Assembly (NCBI GenBank): GCA_024636675.1
Contig: JAGXGM010000088.1
Coordinates: 1-64,000, forward strand
DNA: 64,000 nt
Direction: 5' to 3'
Origin: Hydrogenophilales bacterium
GTDB lineage: Bacteria > Pseudomonadota > Gammaproteobacteria > Burkholderiales > Thiobacillaceae
Made by a program: the position numbers and the translations under genes. The notes under the pieces are model-generated. The model searched no databases. It was not told the DNA's origin and was given only the letters and a program-made list of their open reading frames with translations. Below, one piece after another: positions 8,875 through 16,579 of the stretch (within the stretch, counting starts at the first letter, position 1; each line of letters starts with the position of its first letter).

Positions 8875-10218
8875 ATGTCGCACGACCCCATGCCACCCTA
8901 CCCCGCCGAACACTGCTGCGACGTCCTGGTGATCGGCGGCGGCCCGGCCGGATCGACGGCCGCCACCCTGCTGGCGGAAAAGGGCCACCGGGTCACGCTG
9001 CTGGAGAAAGCGCACCATCCGCGTTTCCACATCGGCGAATCCCTGTTGCCGGCCAATCTGCCGCTGTTCGATAAACTGGGCGTACGCGCCGAGGTGGAGG
9101 CCATCGGCATGCAGAAGTGGGGGGCGGAATTCGTCTCCCCCTGGCACGAACACCGCCAGACTTTCGAGTTCGCCGACGCCTGGGACAAATCCATGCCGCT
9201 CGCCTATCAGGTGCGCCGTTCCGAGTTCGACGAGATCCTGATCCGCAATGCCGCTCGTAAAGGCGCCAGCGTCATCGAAGGCTGCCGCGTGCGCGACGTG
9301 GAATTCCTGCCGGACGATGAAGGCGCCATCGTGCGGGCGGAACACGACGATGGTCGCAGCGAGTCCTGGCACTGCCGGTTCCTGATCGACGCCTCCGGCC
9401 GCGACACCTTCCTCGGCAACCGTTTCAAGGCCAAGCAGCGCAACCCCAAACACAACAGCGCCGCGCTCTACGGCCATTTCACCGGCGCCCAGCGCAACGC
9501 GGGCAAGAAGGAGGGCCACATCAGCCTGTTCTGGTTCGAGCATGGCTGGTTCTGGTTCATTCCCCTCGCCGACGGCGCCACCAGCGTCGGCGCGGTGGTC
9601 TGGCCGGCCTACCTGAAAACCCGACAGACACCGGTGCGGGACTTTTTCCTCGACCTCATCGCCCAGAGCCCCGCCCTGGCGGAGCGCCTGAAAGACGCCG
9701 AACTCGTCTCGGACGTGGAAGCCACCGGCAACTTTTCCTATAGCTGCGACCGCAGCCATGGCGCCAACTACCTGCTGCTGGGGGACGCCTATGCCTTCAT
9801 CGATCCGGTCTTCTCGTCCGGTGTCATGCTGGCCATGAACAGCGCCTTCGTCGGCGCCGAGGCGGTCGACACCTGTCTGCGCCAGCCGGACCAGGCGGCG
9901 CGGGCGCTCAAGCGTTTCGACCAGGCGGTGAAGCACGGGCCGAAGGAGTTCTCCTGGTTCATCTACCGGATCACCAACCCCACCATGCGAAACCTGTTCA
10001 TGTCGCCGCGCAACTACTTCCGGGTCAGGGAAGCGCTGCTGTCGGTGCTGGCCGGCGACATCTTCGGCAAGACGCCCATCTGGCGTTCGCTGCTGGCATT
10101 CAAGGCGATCTATTACCTCACCTCGCTGGCCAACCTGAAGCGCACGGTCACGGCCTGGAAGCGGCGCAAGACGAATATCCACCCCCTGGAAGAAGCGGAA
10201 GAGGTCGGCTGCCGATGA
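8875..10218 (+). CDS. FAD-dependent halogenase-like oxidoreductase of the aryl-polyene locus
   Basis: First gene of the plus-strand pigment arm; 447 aa from ATG 8875, which has an AAGGAAAG ribosome site just upstream (the open frame extends to 8797 without one). The FAD-binding GGGPAGSTAATLL motif is at the N terminus and GDAYAFIDPVFSSGV is the second flavin motif. A WFWFIP stretch fits the WxWxIP signature of flavin-dependent halogenases, and xanthomonadin pigments are known to be brominated aryl polyenes. Related cluster enzymes are also described only as oxidoreductases, so halogenation is a prediction. It overlaps the chorismatase gene as ATGA. Confidence 0.8.
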   Translation: MSHDPMPPYPAEHCCDVLVIGGGPAGSTAATLLAEKGHRVTLLEKAHHPRFHIGESLLPANLPLFDKLGVRAEVEAIGMQKWGAEFVSPWHEHRQTFEFADAWDKSMPLAYQVRRSEFDEILIRNAARKGASVIEGCRVRDVEFLPDDEGAIVRAEHDDGRSESWHCRFLIDASGRDTFLGNRFKAKQRNPKHNSAALYGHFTGAQRNAGKKEGHISLFWFEHGWFWFIPLADGATSVGAVVWPAYLKTRQTPVRDFFLDLIAQSPALAERLKDAELVSDVEATGNFSYSCDRSHGANYLLLGDAYAFIDPVFSSGVMLAMNSAFVGAEAVDTCLRQPDQAARALKRFDQAVKHGPKEFSWFIYRITNPTMRNLFMSPRNYFRVREALLSVLAGDIFGKTPIWRSLLAFKAIYYLTSLANLKRTVTAWKRRKTNIHPLEEAEEVGCR

Positions 10219-11294
10219 TGCCTGCGGAAGCGATTCTGCGGCTGGAGGTCCTGCCCGCGTCCCGACTTTCCTGCCTGGCCGGTGACGGGCAGGGCAGCGT
10301 GCTGGGCGGCGCCTGCTTTTCCCATCCAGCCCTCACGCTCGATGCCGGGACGCTGCCGTTGCTGGCGGTCGACATGCGCCTGCCGGCCGGCGAAGAGGCG
10401 ATCTGTGAAGTCTGGCATTGCGCGGAACCCTTGGCGTCCGGCCGCCATGGCCCGATCCGCTACCGTCAGGGCGACACGCTGCTGTATGGCTGCCTGAGCC
10501 TGGACGAGGCCACGCTGCAGGATGCGCGTTCACCGCTGCAGGCCACCACGGAGGCCGCTTACCTGGCCATCTTCGAACTGCTTGAAGCCCGCGGCTTTCA
10601 TACCGTCCTGCGCATCTGGAACTACTTTCCCGCGATCAACCGGGAAAGCCACACCATGGAGCGCTACCGCCAGTTCAATATCGGCCGCCAGGATGCCTTC
10701 CTCGCCCACGGCCGCTCGGTCATCGACAAGGTGCCCGCCGCCTGTGCCCTCGGCTCCGCCGGCGGCGGCCTCCACATTGCCTTCCTGGCGACGCGAGCGG
10801 ACGTGGTCGGCGTCGAGAACCCGCGCCAGCTCAGCGCCTACCATTACCCCAGCCAGTACGGGCCGCGCAGTCCGACTTTCGCGCGCGCAGGGCTCGTCAA
10901 GCTGGGCGGGCGCGACATGCTGTTCATCTCCGGCACCGCCAGCATCGTCGGCCATCAAACCCTGCATCACGGCGATGTCGCGGCGCAGACGCGGGAATGC
11001 CTGCACAACATCGCCGCCATCGTCGCCGAGGCCAACCGCCAGGCGCCGGGCGCCGAGTTCCGCCTCGACCAGCTGGCCTACACGGTGTATGTCCGCCATG
11101 CCGAGAACCTGGCCGCGGCACGCCACGAAATGGCACAATTCATCGGCGCCCCGGTGTCGGTTGTCTTCCTGCAGGCCGACGTCTGTCGTGCCGACCTGCT
11201 GGTCGAAATCGAAGCCTCGGGCGGCCATGCCATCGGCCCCAGCCAAGCGAATCGTTCAACCGGGAGCACGCCATGTCCTACCCCCGTCGCCTGA
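10215..11294 (+). CDS. Chorismatase / hydroxybenzoate synthase, XanB2-like
   Basis: A 359-residue protein resembling the FkbO/Hyg5/XanB2 chorismatase group, which hydrolyses chorismate to 3- or 4-hydroxybenzoate or a dihydroxycyclohexadiene acid. Supporting stretches are RIWNYFPAINRE, GRQDAFLAHGRS, PAACALGSAGGGLHIAFLA, GVENPRQLSAYHYP and FISGTASIVGHQTLHHGD, characteristic of the family. In xanthomonads the homologue XanB2 supplies hydroxybenzoate for xanthomonadin and coenzyme Q. Its place between the flavoprotein and the tailoring genes indicates that it makes the aromatic starter here. It overlaps the next gene by 22 bases. Which hydroxybenzoate isomer it forms cannot be read from sequence. 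Confidence 0.8.
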   Translation: MMPAEAILRLEVLPASRLSCLAGDGQGSVLGGACFSHPALTLDAGTLPLLAVDMRLPAGEEAICEVWHCAEPLASGRHGPIRYRQGDTLLYGCLSLDEATLQDARSPLQATTEAAYLAIFELLEARGFHTVLRIWNYFPAINRESHTMERYRQFNIGRQDAFLAHGRSVIDKVPAACALGSAGGGLHIAFLATRADVVGVENPRQLSAYHYPSQYGPRSPTFARAGLVKLGGRDMLFISGTASIVGHQTLHHGDVAAQTRECLHNIAAIVAEANRQAPGAEFRLDQLAYTVYVRHAENLAAARHEMAQFIGAPVSVVFLQADVCRADLLVEIEASGGHAIGPSQANRSTGSTPCPTPVA

Positions 11295-12112
11295 CCCCCT
11301 TTGCCCTCCTGCTCGCCTGCCTTCCCGCCAGCCATGTCCTGGCCGCCGAGCAACCCCTGTGGGAACTCGGCATCGGCATGAGTGCCCTGTCTTTGCCGGA
11401 CTATCGCGGTTCGGATGAATCCAGCCTCTACGCCATCCCGTTTCCCTACTTCGTCTATCGCGGCGCGTTTCTCAAGGCGGACCGCCACGGCATTCGCGGT
11501 ACCTTCTTCGATAGCGACCGCATCAAACTCAACATCAGTGCCGGCGCATCGCTGCCGGTGAGCAGCGACGACAGCCGCGCCCGGCGAGGCATGCCCGATC
11601 TGCAGCCAACCGTTGAGTTGGGTCCCTCGATGAACATCAACCTGTGGCACAGCAACGACCGGCGCCGCAGACTGGACCTGCGCCTGCCGGTCCGCGCCGC
11701 GGTCACCGTGAAAGACGGCCTGGATGACGCCGGCTGGGTATTCTCGCCGCGCCTCAATCTCGACATCACCGATGTCGCGGGACTCGCCGGCTGGAATCTC
11801 GGGCTGCTCGCCGGGCCCATGGTCGGTTCGCAACGCAACCATGAATACTTCTATTCGGTGGCGCCGCAATACGCCACCGCCGACCGCCCGGCCTACGATG
11901 CCAAGGGCGGTTACGCCGGCAGCCAGTTCCTGATGTCGCTGTCAAAACGCTACCCGAAATACTGGCTGGGCGCGTTTGCGCGCTGGGACAGCCTCGCCGG
12001 CGCCGTCTTCGCCGACAGCCCGCTGGTCAAGAGTGAAAATTACTTTGCCGCTGGCGTCGGCATCGCCTGGGTCCTCGGGGAATCGTCCACCCGCGTCGAG
12101 GCGGTCGAGTGA
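11273..12112 (+). CDS. MipA/OmpV family outer-membrane protein
   Basis: 279 aa from ATG 11273 with a clear Sec signal peptide ending in SHVLAAEQ. The mature protein has the family pattern ELGIGMSALSLPDYRGSDES near its N terminus, many alternating hydrophobic/aromatic beta strands and a strand-like C terminus, consistent with an outer-membrane barrel of the MipA/OmpV (scaffolding protein) family. Located inside the pigment operon, overlapping the chorismatase end and coupled to the acyltransferase by a GTGA overlap; a role in placing or exporting the pigment at the outer membrane is inferred. Confidence 0.82.
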   Translation: MSYPRRLTPFALLLACLPASHVLAAEQPLWELGIGMSALSLPDYRGSDESSLYAIPFPYFVYRGAFLKADRHGIRGTFFDSDRIKLNISAGASLPVSSDDSRARRGMPDLQPTVELGPSMNINLWHSNDRRRRLDLRLPVRAAVTVKDGLDDAGWVFSPRLNLDITDVAGLAGWNLGLLAGPMVGSQRNHEYFYSVAPQYATADRPAYDAKGGYAGSQFLMSLSKRYPKYWLGAFARWDSLAGAVFADSPLVKSENYFAAGVGIAWVLGESSTRVEAVE

Positions 12113-12942
12113 ACGCAACCCTGCTTTCGCCGTCCAGCCTGCCACGACGCTGGCTGCATCGGCTCTACGAATATTTTGCGCTGTGGTTCGGTCTGGGGCT
12201 GCTCGGCACGGTTTCCCTGACCTGGACGCTGTTCGCCGTGCCCCTCTATCACGTATTGCCGAAGCGTTGGGCCGACCCGGTTGGGCGTTGGGCCGCCACC
12301 CTCTATACGCGCCTCTACATTGGCGCGCTCGCCCTCATCGGGGCCTGCCACTTCGACCTTACCGAACTCGATTCCTTGCGCGCAGAAGGCCCGCTGATCA
12401 TCGCCCCCAACCACCCCTGCCTGCTCGATGCCCTGATGGTCATCTCGCGCCTGCCCAACATGGCCTGCATCATCAAGGCCGACATCTTCGACAACGTCTT
12501 CCTCGGTGCCGGCGCCCGCCTGGCCGGCTACATCCGCAACGACGCGCAGTTGAGCATGATCAAGCAATCCGTGACCGAGCTGAAAAGCGGCAGCCAGCTG
12601 CTGATCTTTCCCGAAGGCACCCGCACCACCCGCTGGCCGGTCAACGTCTGCAAGGGCACCGCCGCGCTCATCGCCTGCCGCGCGCAGGTGCCGATCCAGA
12701 CCGTGTTCATCGAGACCGATTCCGCCTATCTCGGCAAGGGCTGGCCGCTGTTCCGCCGCCCGCCGATGCCGATCACCTATCGCATCCGCCTCGGCCGCCG
12801 CTTCGCGCCGCCGGAAAAAGCCGGAACCTTCACCGAGGACCTAGAACGCTACTTCATCGATGAGCTGCGCGACGCCCCGCATTTCCTGCCGCCCGACGCC
12901 CCGCGGGCGCCGAATCCAGTGCGGTCTGGCTCCGATGTCTGA
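12109..12942 (+). CDS. 1-acylglycerol-3-phosphate acyltransferase-family protein (pigment locus)
   Basis: 277 aa from GTG 12109. PlsC-type acyltransferase with the HX4D catalytic motif in PNHPCLLDAL and the FPEGTRTTR glycerol-phosphate-binding motif; one or two N-terminal membrane segments (residues about 22-50 and 66-82). In aryl-polyene loci such enzymes attach the polyene carboxylate or a fatty acid to a glycerol/sugar-lipid core. Coupled to MipA upstream (GTGA) and to the glycosyltransferase downstream (8-base overlap). The acceptor is not known. Confidence 0.83.
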   Translation: MNATLLSPSSLPRRWLHRLYEYFALWFGLGLLGTVSLTWTLFAVPLYHVLPKRWADPVGRWAATLYTRLYIGALALIGACHFDLTELDSLRAEGPLIIAPNHPCLLDALMVISRLPNMACIIKADIFDNVFLGAGARLAGYIRNDAQLSMIKQSVTELKSGSQLLIFPEGTRTTRWPVNVCKGTAALIACRAQVPIQTVFIETDSAYLGKGWPLFRRPPMPITYRIRLGRRFAPPEKAGTFTEDLERYFIDELRDAPHFLPPDAPRAPNPVRSGSDV

Positions 12943-13732
12943 CACGAAGGTTTCCGCCAGCCATCTGGTGCTGATCCCCAGCTACAACCCGGGGCCGCAG
13001 GTCTACGAAACCGTGAACGCCGCCCGCGCCCAGTGGGCGCCGGTGTGGGTGGTGGTGGACGGCAGCACCGACGGCACGGCCGCAAACCTTCAGGACATGG
13101 CGGCGAACGACCCGCAGCTGAAGGTGCTGGTGCTGCCCGCAAACGGCGGCAAGGGCGCGGCGGTGCTGCACGGCCTGAATCTCGCCGCGCAGCAGGGTTT
13201 CACCCACGCGCTGACGATGGACTCCGACGGCCAGCACCCGGCCGACCTCATCCCGGCCTTCATGGCCGCCTCGCAGCAGACACCCGATGCGATGGGGCGC
13301 GAGGTCATGGTATTGGGCAAACCGGTGTTCGATGCCGATGCCCCCGCGCTGCGGGTGCAGGGGCGCAAGATTTCCAACGGCTGGGCCAACCTGGAAACCC
13401 TGTGGGCGGGCATCGGCGATTCGCTCTACGGCTTTCGCGTCTACCCCATCGAACCCTTGCGCCGGGTGATGCGCGGCCAGCGTTGGATGCGCCGTTTCGA
13501 CTTCGACCCCGAGGCCGTCGTGCGCCTGTGCTGGCGCGGCGTGCGCCCGATCAATCTGCCCGCGCCGGTGAAATACCTGCGCGCCGACGAAGGTGGCGTT
13601 TCCCACTTCAACTACCTGCGCGACAACACCCTGCTCACCTGGATGCACCTCCGGCTGATGCTGGGTTTCCTGCTGCGCTTGCCGCTTCTGCTTGTGCGGC
13701 GCCTGAACACCCACCGGTCAAACACCCCATGA
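12935..13732 (+). CDS. Family 2 glycosyltransferase (pigment locus)
   Basis: 265 aa from ATG 12935. GT-A fold signatures: LIPSYNPG at the N terminus, the nucleotide-binding VVDGSTDGT, NGGKGAAVLHGL and the metal-binding MDSDGQHP (DxD-like). The C terminus is hydrophobic and basic (LRLMLGFLLRLPLLLVRRL), suggesting membrane association. Glycosyltransferases of this kind are standard in xanthomonadin and aryl-polyene clusters, where they are thought to glycosylate the lipid anchor. ATGA overlap with the methyltransferase. Confidence 0.86.
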   Translation: MSDTKVSASHLVLIPSYNPGPQVYETVNAARAQWAPVWVVVDGSTDGTAANLQDMAANDPQLKVLVLPANGGKGAAVLHGLNLAAQQGFTHALTMDSDGQHPADLIPAFMAASQQTPDAMGREVMVLGKPVFDADAPALRVQGRKISNGWANLETLWAGIGDSLYGFRVYPIEPLRRVMRGQRWMRRFDFDPEAVVRLCWRGVRPINLPAPVKYLRADEGGVSHFNYLRDNTLLTWMHLRLMLGFLLRLPLLLVRRLNTHRSNTP

Positions 13733-14502
13733 AAAACACCCCCGATTCGTCCGCACAAGCGGTGCATGCCCCGCATCCGCCGCTCACCGGCTACTACGCC
13801 AGCGAACAGGAACGGCGCGGTTACGTCGGCAAGCTGTTCGACAGCACCGCCTCCGACTACGACCGCATCGACCGCCTGCTCGCGCTGGGCAGCGGCCCCT
13901 GGTACCGCAACCAGGCGCTGCAGCGGGCGGGGCTGAAAACCGGCATGCGCGTCGTCGACATCGGCGTCGGCACCGGCCTGGTCGCGCGGGAAGCAGTGAA
14001 GCTCACCGGCGACCCCGCCCTGGTGGTGGGCGTCGATCCCAGCGCCGGCATGATGGCCTGCGCAAACCTGCCAGGCGTCCAGCTCATCGAGGGGCGCGCG
14101 GAAGCGATCCCCTTCCCCGATGCCAGCTTCGACTTCCTCAGCATGGGCTACGCGCTGCGCCACATCGGCGACCTGTCGGCTGCCTTCAGCGAATTCCACC
14201 GCGTCCTCAAGCCCGGCGGCCGCCTGTGCCTGCTCGAGATCACCAAGCCGGAACGTGCCTGGAGCCAGGCGCTGCTCAAGGTCTACATGCGCGGCGTGGT
14301 GCCGGTGCTGGCCCGAATGATCGGCAGCAGCGCCGAGTCGGCCAAGCTGTGGCGCTACTACTGGGACACCATTGAGGCCTGCGTGCCGCCGAGCGGGGTG
14401 ATCGATACGCTGGAGGCTGCCGGCTTTACCGGGGTCAACCGGCATATTGAAAGCCGGGCGCTGTCGATTCTGGGGGAGTATCAGGCGGTGAAGCCGGGCT
14501 GA
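13729..14502 (+). CDS. SAM-dependent methyltransferase, UbiE-like (pigment locus)
   Basis: 257 aa from ATG 13729. Class I methyltransferase: motif I VVDIGVGTGLVAREA, motif II acidic VVGVDPSAGMM, FDFLSMGYALRHIGDL and the post-motif RVLKPGGRLCLLEIT, all close to UbiE/COQ5. Aryl polyenes often carry an O-methyl or ring methyl group, and the last position in this operon suggests this enzyme installs it. A quinone-methylating role is an alternative, but the ATGA coupling to the glycosyltransferase favours pigment tailoring. It is the last gene of the plus-strand arm. Confidence 0.83.
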   Translation: MKNTPDSSAQAVHAPHPPLTGYYASEQERRGYVGKLFDSTASDYDRIDRLLALGSGPWYRNQALQRAGLKTGMRVVDIGVGTGLVAREAVKLTGDPALVVGVDPSAGMMACANLPGVQLIEGRAEAIPFPDASFDFLSMGYALRHIGDLSAAFSEFHRVLKPGGRLCLLEITKPERAWSQALLKVYMRGVVPVLARMIGSSAESAKLWRYYWDTIEACVPPSGVIDTLEAAGFTGVNRHIESRALSILGEYQAVKPG

Positions 14503-14664
14503 GTTGCCTGCCGCCGTCCGTAAGCGGGACAAGTTTCGCGGCAGTAGGGACAACGACGAAGATGCCGCTTACGATCGGCTATAAAGCAAAGGGCGGTACC
14601 AAGCCGCACCTGAACTAGTTGGTCGGTGCTCCCAGCAATTTAATGCTCTCGCAGGAGAATCCGT

Positions 14665-14853
14665 ATGCCTCTGATTAACTTGGTCATCGTTTTGATCGTG
14701 GTTGGCGTGCTGCTTTGGCTCGTCAATACCTACATACCCATGGATCGGAAGATCAAAAACATCCTGAATATCGTCGTCGTCATTGTTGTCGTCATCTGGC
14801 TGCTGCAGGTTTTCGGCGTGTTGGGGTCGATGGACAGCATACGTATCGGCTGA
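14665..14853 (+). CDS. Small Thivi_2564-family membrane protein
   Basis: 62 aa, ATG 14665 preceded by an AGGAGA ribosome site. Two hydrophobic helices (residues about 3-20 and 34-54) are separated by a short hydrophilic turn with YIPMDRKIKNILN, which matches the Thivi_2564 family of small membrane proteins of unknown function, found in many proteobacteria. It stands alone between the pigment arm and the IS; the 162 bases before it contain no other gene I can see. Confidence 0.75.
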   Translation: MPLINLVIVLIVVGVLLWLVNTYIPMDRKIKNILNIVVVIVVVIWLLQVFGVLGSMDSIRIG

Positions 14854-14919
14854 CGACCCTCAAAGGGGGTCACTGTCGCATCAGCCGTAGGCGCGATGAC
14901 CTACCGCTTTCGACCGGAG

Positions 14920-14968
14920 TTAAGGGGGCAGCTTCGCAGAGTTTTTATTGCGAAGCTGGCCCCTTTAG
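14920..14968 (+). terminator. Hairpin, probable intrinsic terminator after the Thivi_2564 gene
   Basis: Long inverted repeat: TTAAGGGGGCAGCTTCGCA at about 14919-14937 pairs with the sequence TGCGAAGCTGGCCCCTTTA at about 14949-14967 with one or two mismatches and a T-rich loop. It is followed by TTTAGTTTCTT. It lies between the small membrane gene and the left arm of the IS-containing repeat. It could act on either strand. Confidence 0.5.
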
Positions 14969-14975
14969 TTTCTTG

Positions 14976-15177
14976 GTCATTGCGAGTACCCAGAGGGTAT
15001 AAACTCCTCGAAGCAATCCCATCGGAGGATTGGCGCGAAGCACGTTGTGAAGTGAATGGTTAAACCTTCGCAGGACTTCTGACCGTTGGCCGGGGGTAGC
15101 CCGGCAGCTAGTCACTTTTCTTGTCTCGCTGTACAGACCGGAGACATGGGTAACGCCCGTGCGAAGACATAGGTAAC
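14976..15177 (+). repeat. Left arm of a ~200-bp inverted repeat around the IS
   Basis: This arm is the inverse complement of 16365-16558. The inner 71 bases (15107-15177 versus 16435-16365) are identical. Outside that the arms stay clearly similar (shared segments such as CTCCTCGAAGCAATCCCATC and GGAGGATTGGCGCGAAGCAC) but have substitutions and one size difference of about 9 bases. The outer part, beginning GTCATTGCGA, resembles interspersed genomic palindromic repeats of proteobacteria; the innermost 48 bases are the IS terminal repeat itself. Confidence 0.85.
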
Positions 15178-16412
15178 ACTTCCGAAGTTGATTTTTCGGG
15201 AGCCCACCATGCCTTGGCAGGAGCAAAGCACCATGGCGCTACGTCGTGAATTTATCGAGTTGGCGCGGCAACCGGATGCCAACATCCGTGCGCTGTGTCG
15301 CCGTTACGAGGTCAGCCCCAAGACCGCCTATAAATGGCTCAACTGCTTCGCTGCCCTCGATGCACCCGCTGTTGCACTGGCGGATCGTAGTCGGCGACCG
15401 CACATCCAACCCCGCCGCAGCGCCCCGGAACTCGAAGCGAGGGTGATCGAACTCCGACAAGCTCATCCTGCCTGGGGCGGACGGAAGATCGCCAGGCGCT
15501 TGCTCGACGCACACGGCCTCACCGTCGCACCCAGCACCGTCACTGCCATCCTGCGCCGACACGGTCTGATCCCGCCCGCGACAAGCGAGGCTGCCAAACC
15601 CTGGTTGCGGTTCGAGCATGCCGCGCCCAATGCCTTATGGCAGATCGACTTCAAGGGATATTTTTCCACTCCCGCCGGGAAATGCCACACCCTGACGCTG
15701 CTCGATGACCATTCCCGGTTCAACCTGACGATCACCGCCTGCGCCCGCACCGACGCCGCCACCATTCAGCCCTTGCTCGCCGACGTGTTTCGACGCTACG
15801 GCCTGCCGGTGCGGATCAACGCCGACAACGGCGCGCCGTGGGGCAGTCCCAGTCTGGCGGAGCGCGGGTTGAGTCGCTTGAGCGTCTGGTTGATCCGGCA
15901 GGGCATTCGGGTGAGCCACAGCGCACCGTATCACCCGCAAACCAACGGCAAACTGGAGCGTTTCCATCGTTCGCTGGAGACCGAGGTGCTGGCGGGGCGT
16001 AGATTTGCAGACCTCGATACGGCACAGTGCGCTTTCGACCGCTGGCGCGGGGTGTACAACTGCGAACGGCCACACGAGGCGCTTGGGTTGAGTACGCCCG
16101 CGCAGCGCTATCAGCCCAGCCGGATTGCTTATCAGGAGACTTTACCGCCGATCGAATACCCGGCGACGGATCAGGTGCTGACGGTAGGCTGGAATGGCTT
16201 CGTGAAATTCCAGGGACGGCCTATACGCCTGTCGAATGCCCTGCATCGGCTGCCGATCGGTGTGCGCCCAGATCCAGAGCAAGATGGATGTTTCGATGTG
16301 TATTTTTGCCATCAGCGCTTCATGCGGCTGGACATGAAGCACGCCGCGGAAAATACTTAAAACCGTTACCTATGTCTTCGCACGGGCGTTACCCATGTCT
16401 CCGGTCTGTACA
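15130..16412 (+). mobile_element. Complete IS481-family insertion sequence with perfect terminal inverted repeats
   Basis: About 1283 bp, bounded by TGTACAGACCGG at 15130 and its exact inverse ending TGTACA at 16412. The terminal inverted repeats are perfect over 48 bp (15130-15177 and 16365-16412), begin with the TGT...ACA dinucleotide pattern usual for IS481, and flank one transposase gene. A target duplication cannot be recognised because the flanks are themselves inverted repeats of each other. Perfect ends and an intact frame suggest it is recent or still active. Confidence 0.88.
15209..16360 (+). CDS. IS481-family transposase
   Basis: 383 aa from ATG 15209 (GGGAG upstream; a TTG at 15188 is an alternative). 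N-terminal helix-turn-helix (residues about 15-55, CRRYEVSPKTAYKWL), a second HTH_Tnp-like region (HPAWGGRKIARRLLDAHG), then the DDE integrase core with WQIDFKGYF (first Asp), NADNGAPWG (second Asp) and YHPQTNGKLERFHRS (Glu). The ending CERPHEALGLSTPAQRY is typical. The frame is intact, with no frameshift or premature stop. Confidence 0.93.
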   Translation: MPWQEQSTMALRREFIELARQPDANIRALCRRYEVSPKTAYKWLNCFAALDAPAVALADRSRRPHIQPRRSAPELEARVIELRQAHPAWGGRKIARRLLDAHGLTVAPSTVTAILRRHGLIPPATSEAAKPWLRFEHAAPNALWQIDFKGYFSTPAGKCHTLTLLDDHSRFNLTITACARTDAATIQPLLADVFRRYGLPVRINADNGAPWGSPSLAERGLSRLSVWLIRQGIRVSHSAPYHPQTNGKLERFHRSLETEVLAGRRFADLDTAQCAFDRWRGVYNCERPHEALGLSTPAQRYQPSRIAYQETLPPIEYPATDQVLTVGWNGFVKFQGRPIRLSNALHRLPIGVRPDPEQDGCFDVYFCHQRFMRLDMKHAAENT

Positions 16413-16558
16413 GCGAGACAAGAAAAGTGACTAGCCGCCGGGCTACCCCCGGCCAACAGCCAGCAGTCCTGCGAAGGTTTAGCCACGGTGTGCTTCGCGC
16501 CAATCCTCCGATGGGATTGCTTCGAGGAGTTTATGCCCTCTGGGTAGTCGCAATGACG
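16365..16558 (-). repeat. Right arm of the inverted repeat around the IS
   Basis: Inverse complement of 14976-15177. Bases 16365-16412 are the right terminal repeat of the IS; 16413-16435 are still identical to the left side; 16436-16558 are similar but diverged, ending at CGCAATGAC. The antiporter gene stop is at 16580, 22 bases further on, so the repeat sits in the convergent space between the two pigment arms. Confidence 0.85.
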
Positions 16559-16579
16559 GACGAAGCAAGCGGATGCGCC

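Noticed and set aside
8767-10182. Minus-strand frame of 471 aa opposite the halogenase-like gene
   Set aside because: Shadow frame with Gln/Val/Asp-rich composition; the plus frame has FAD motifs and overlaps its operon neighbour.
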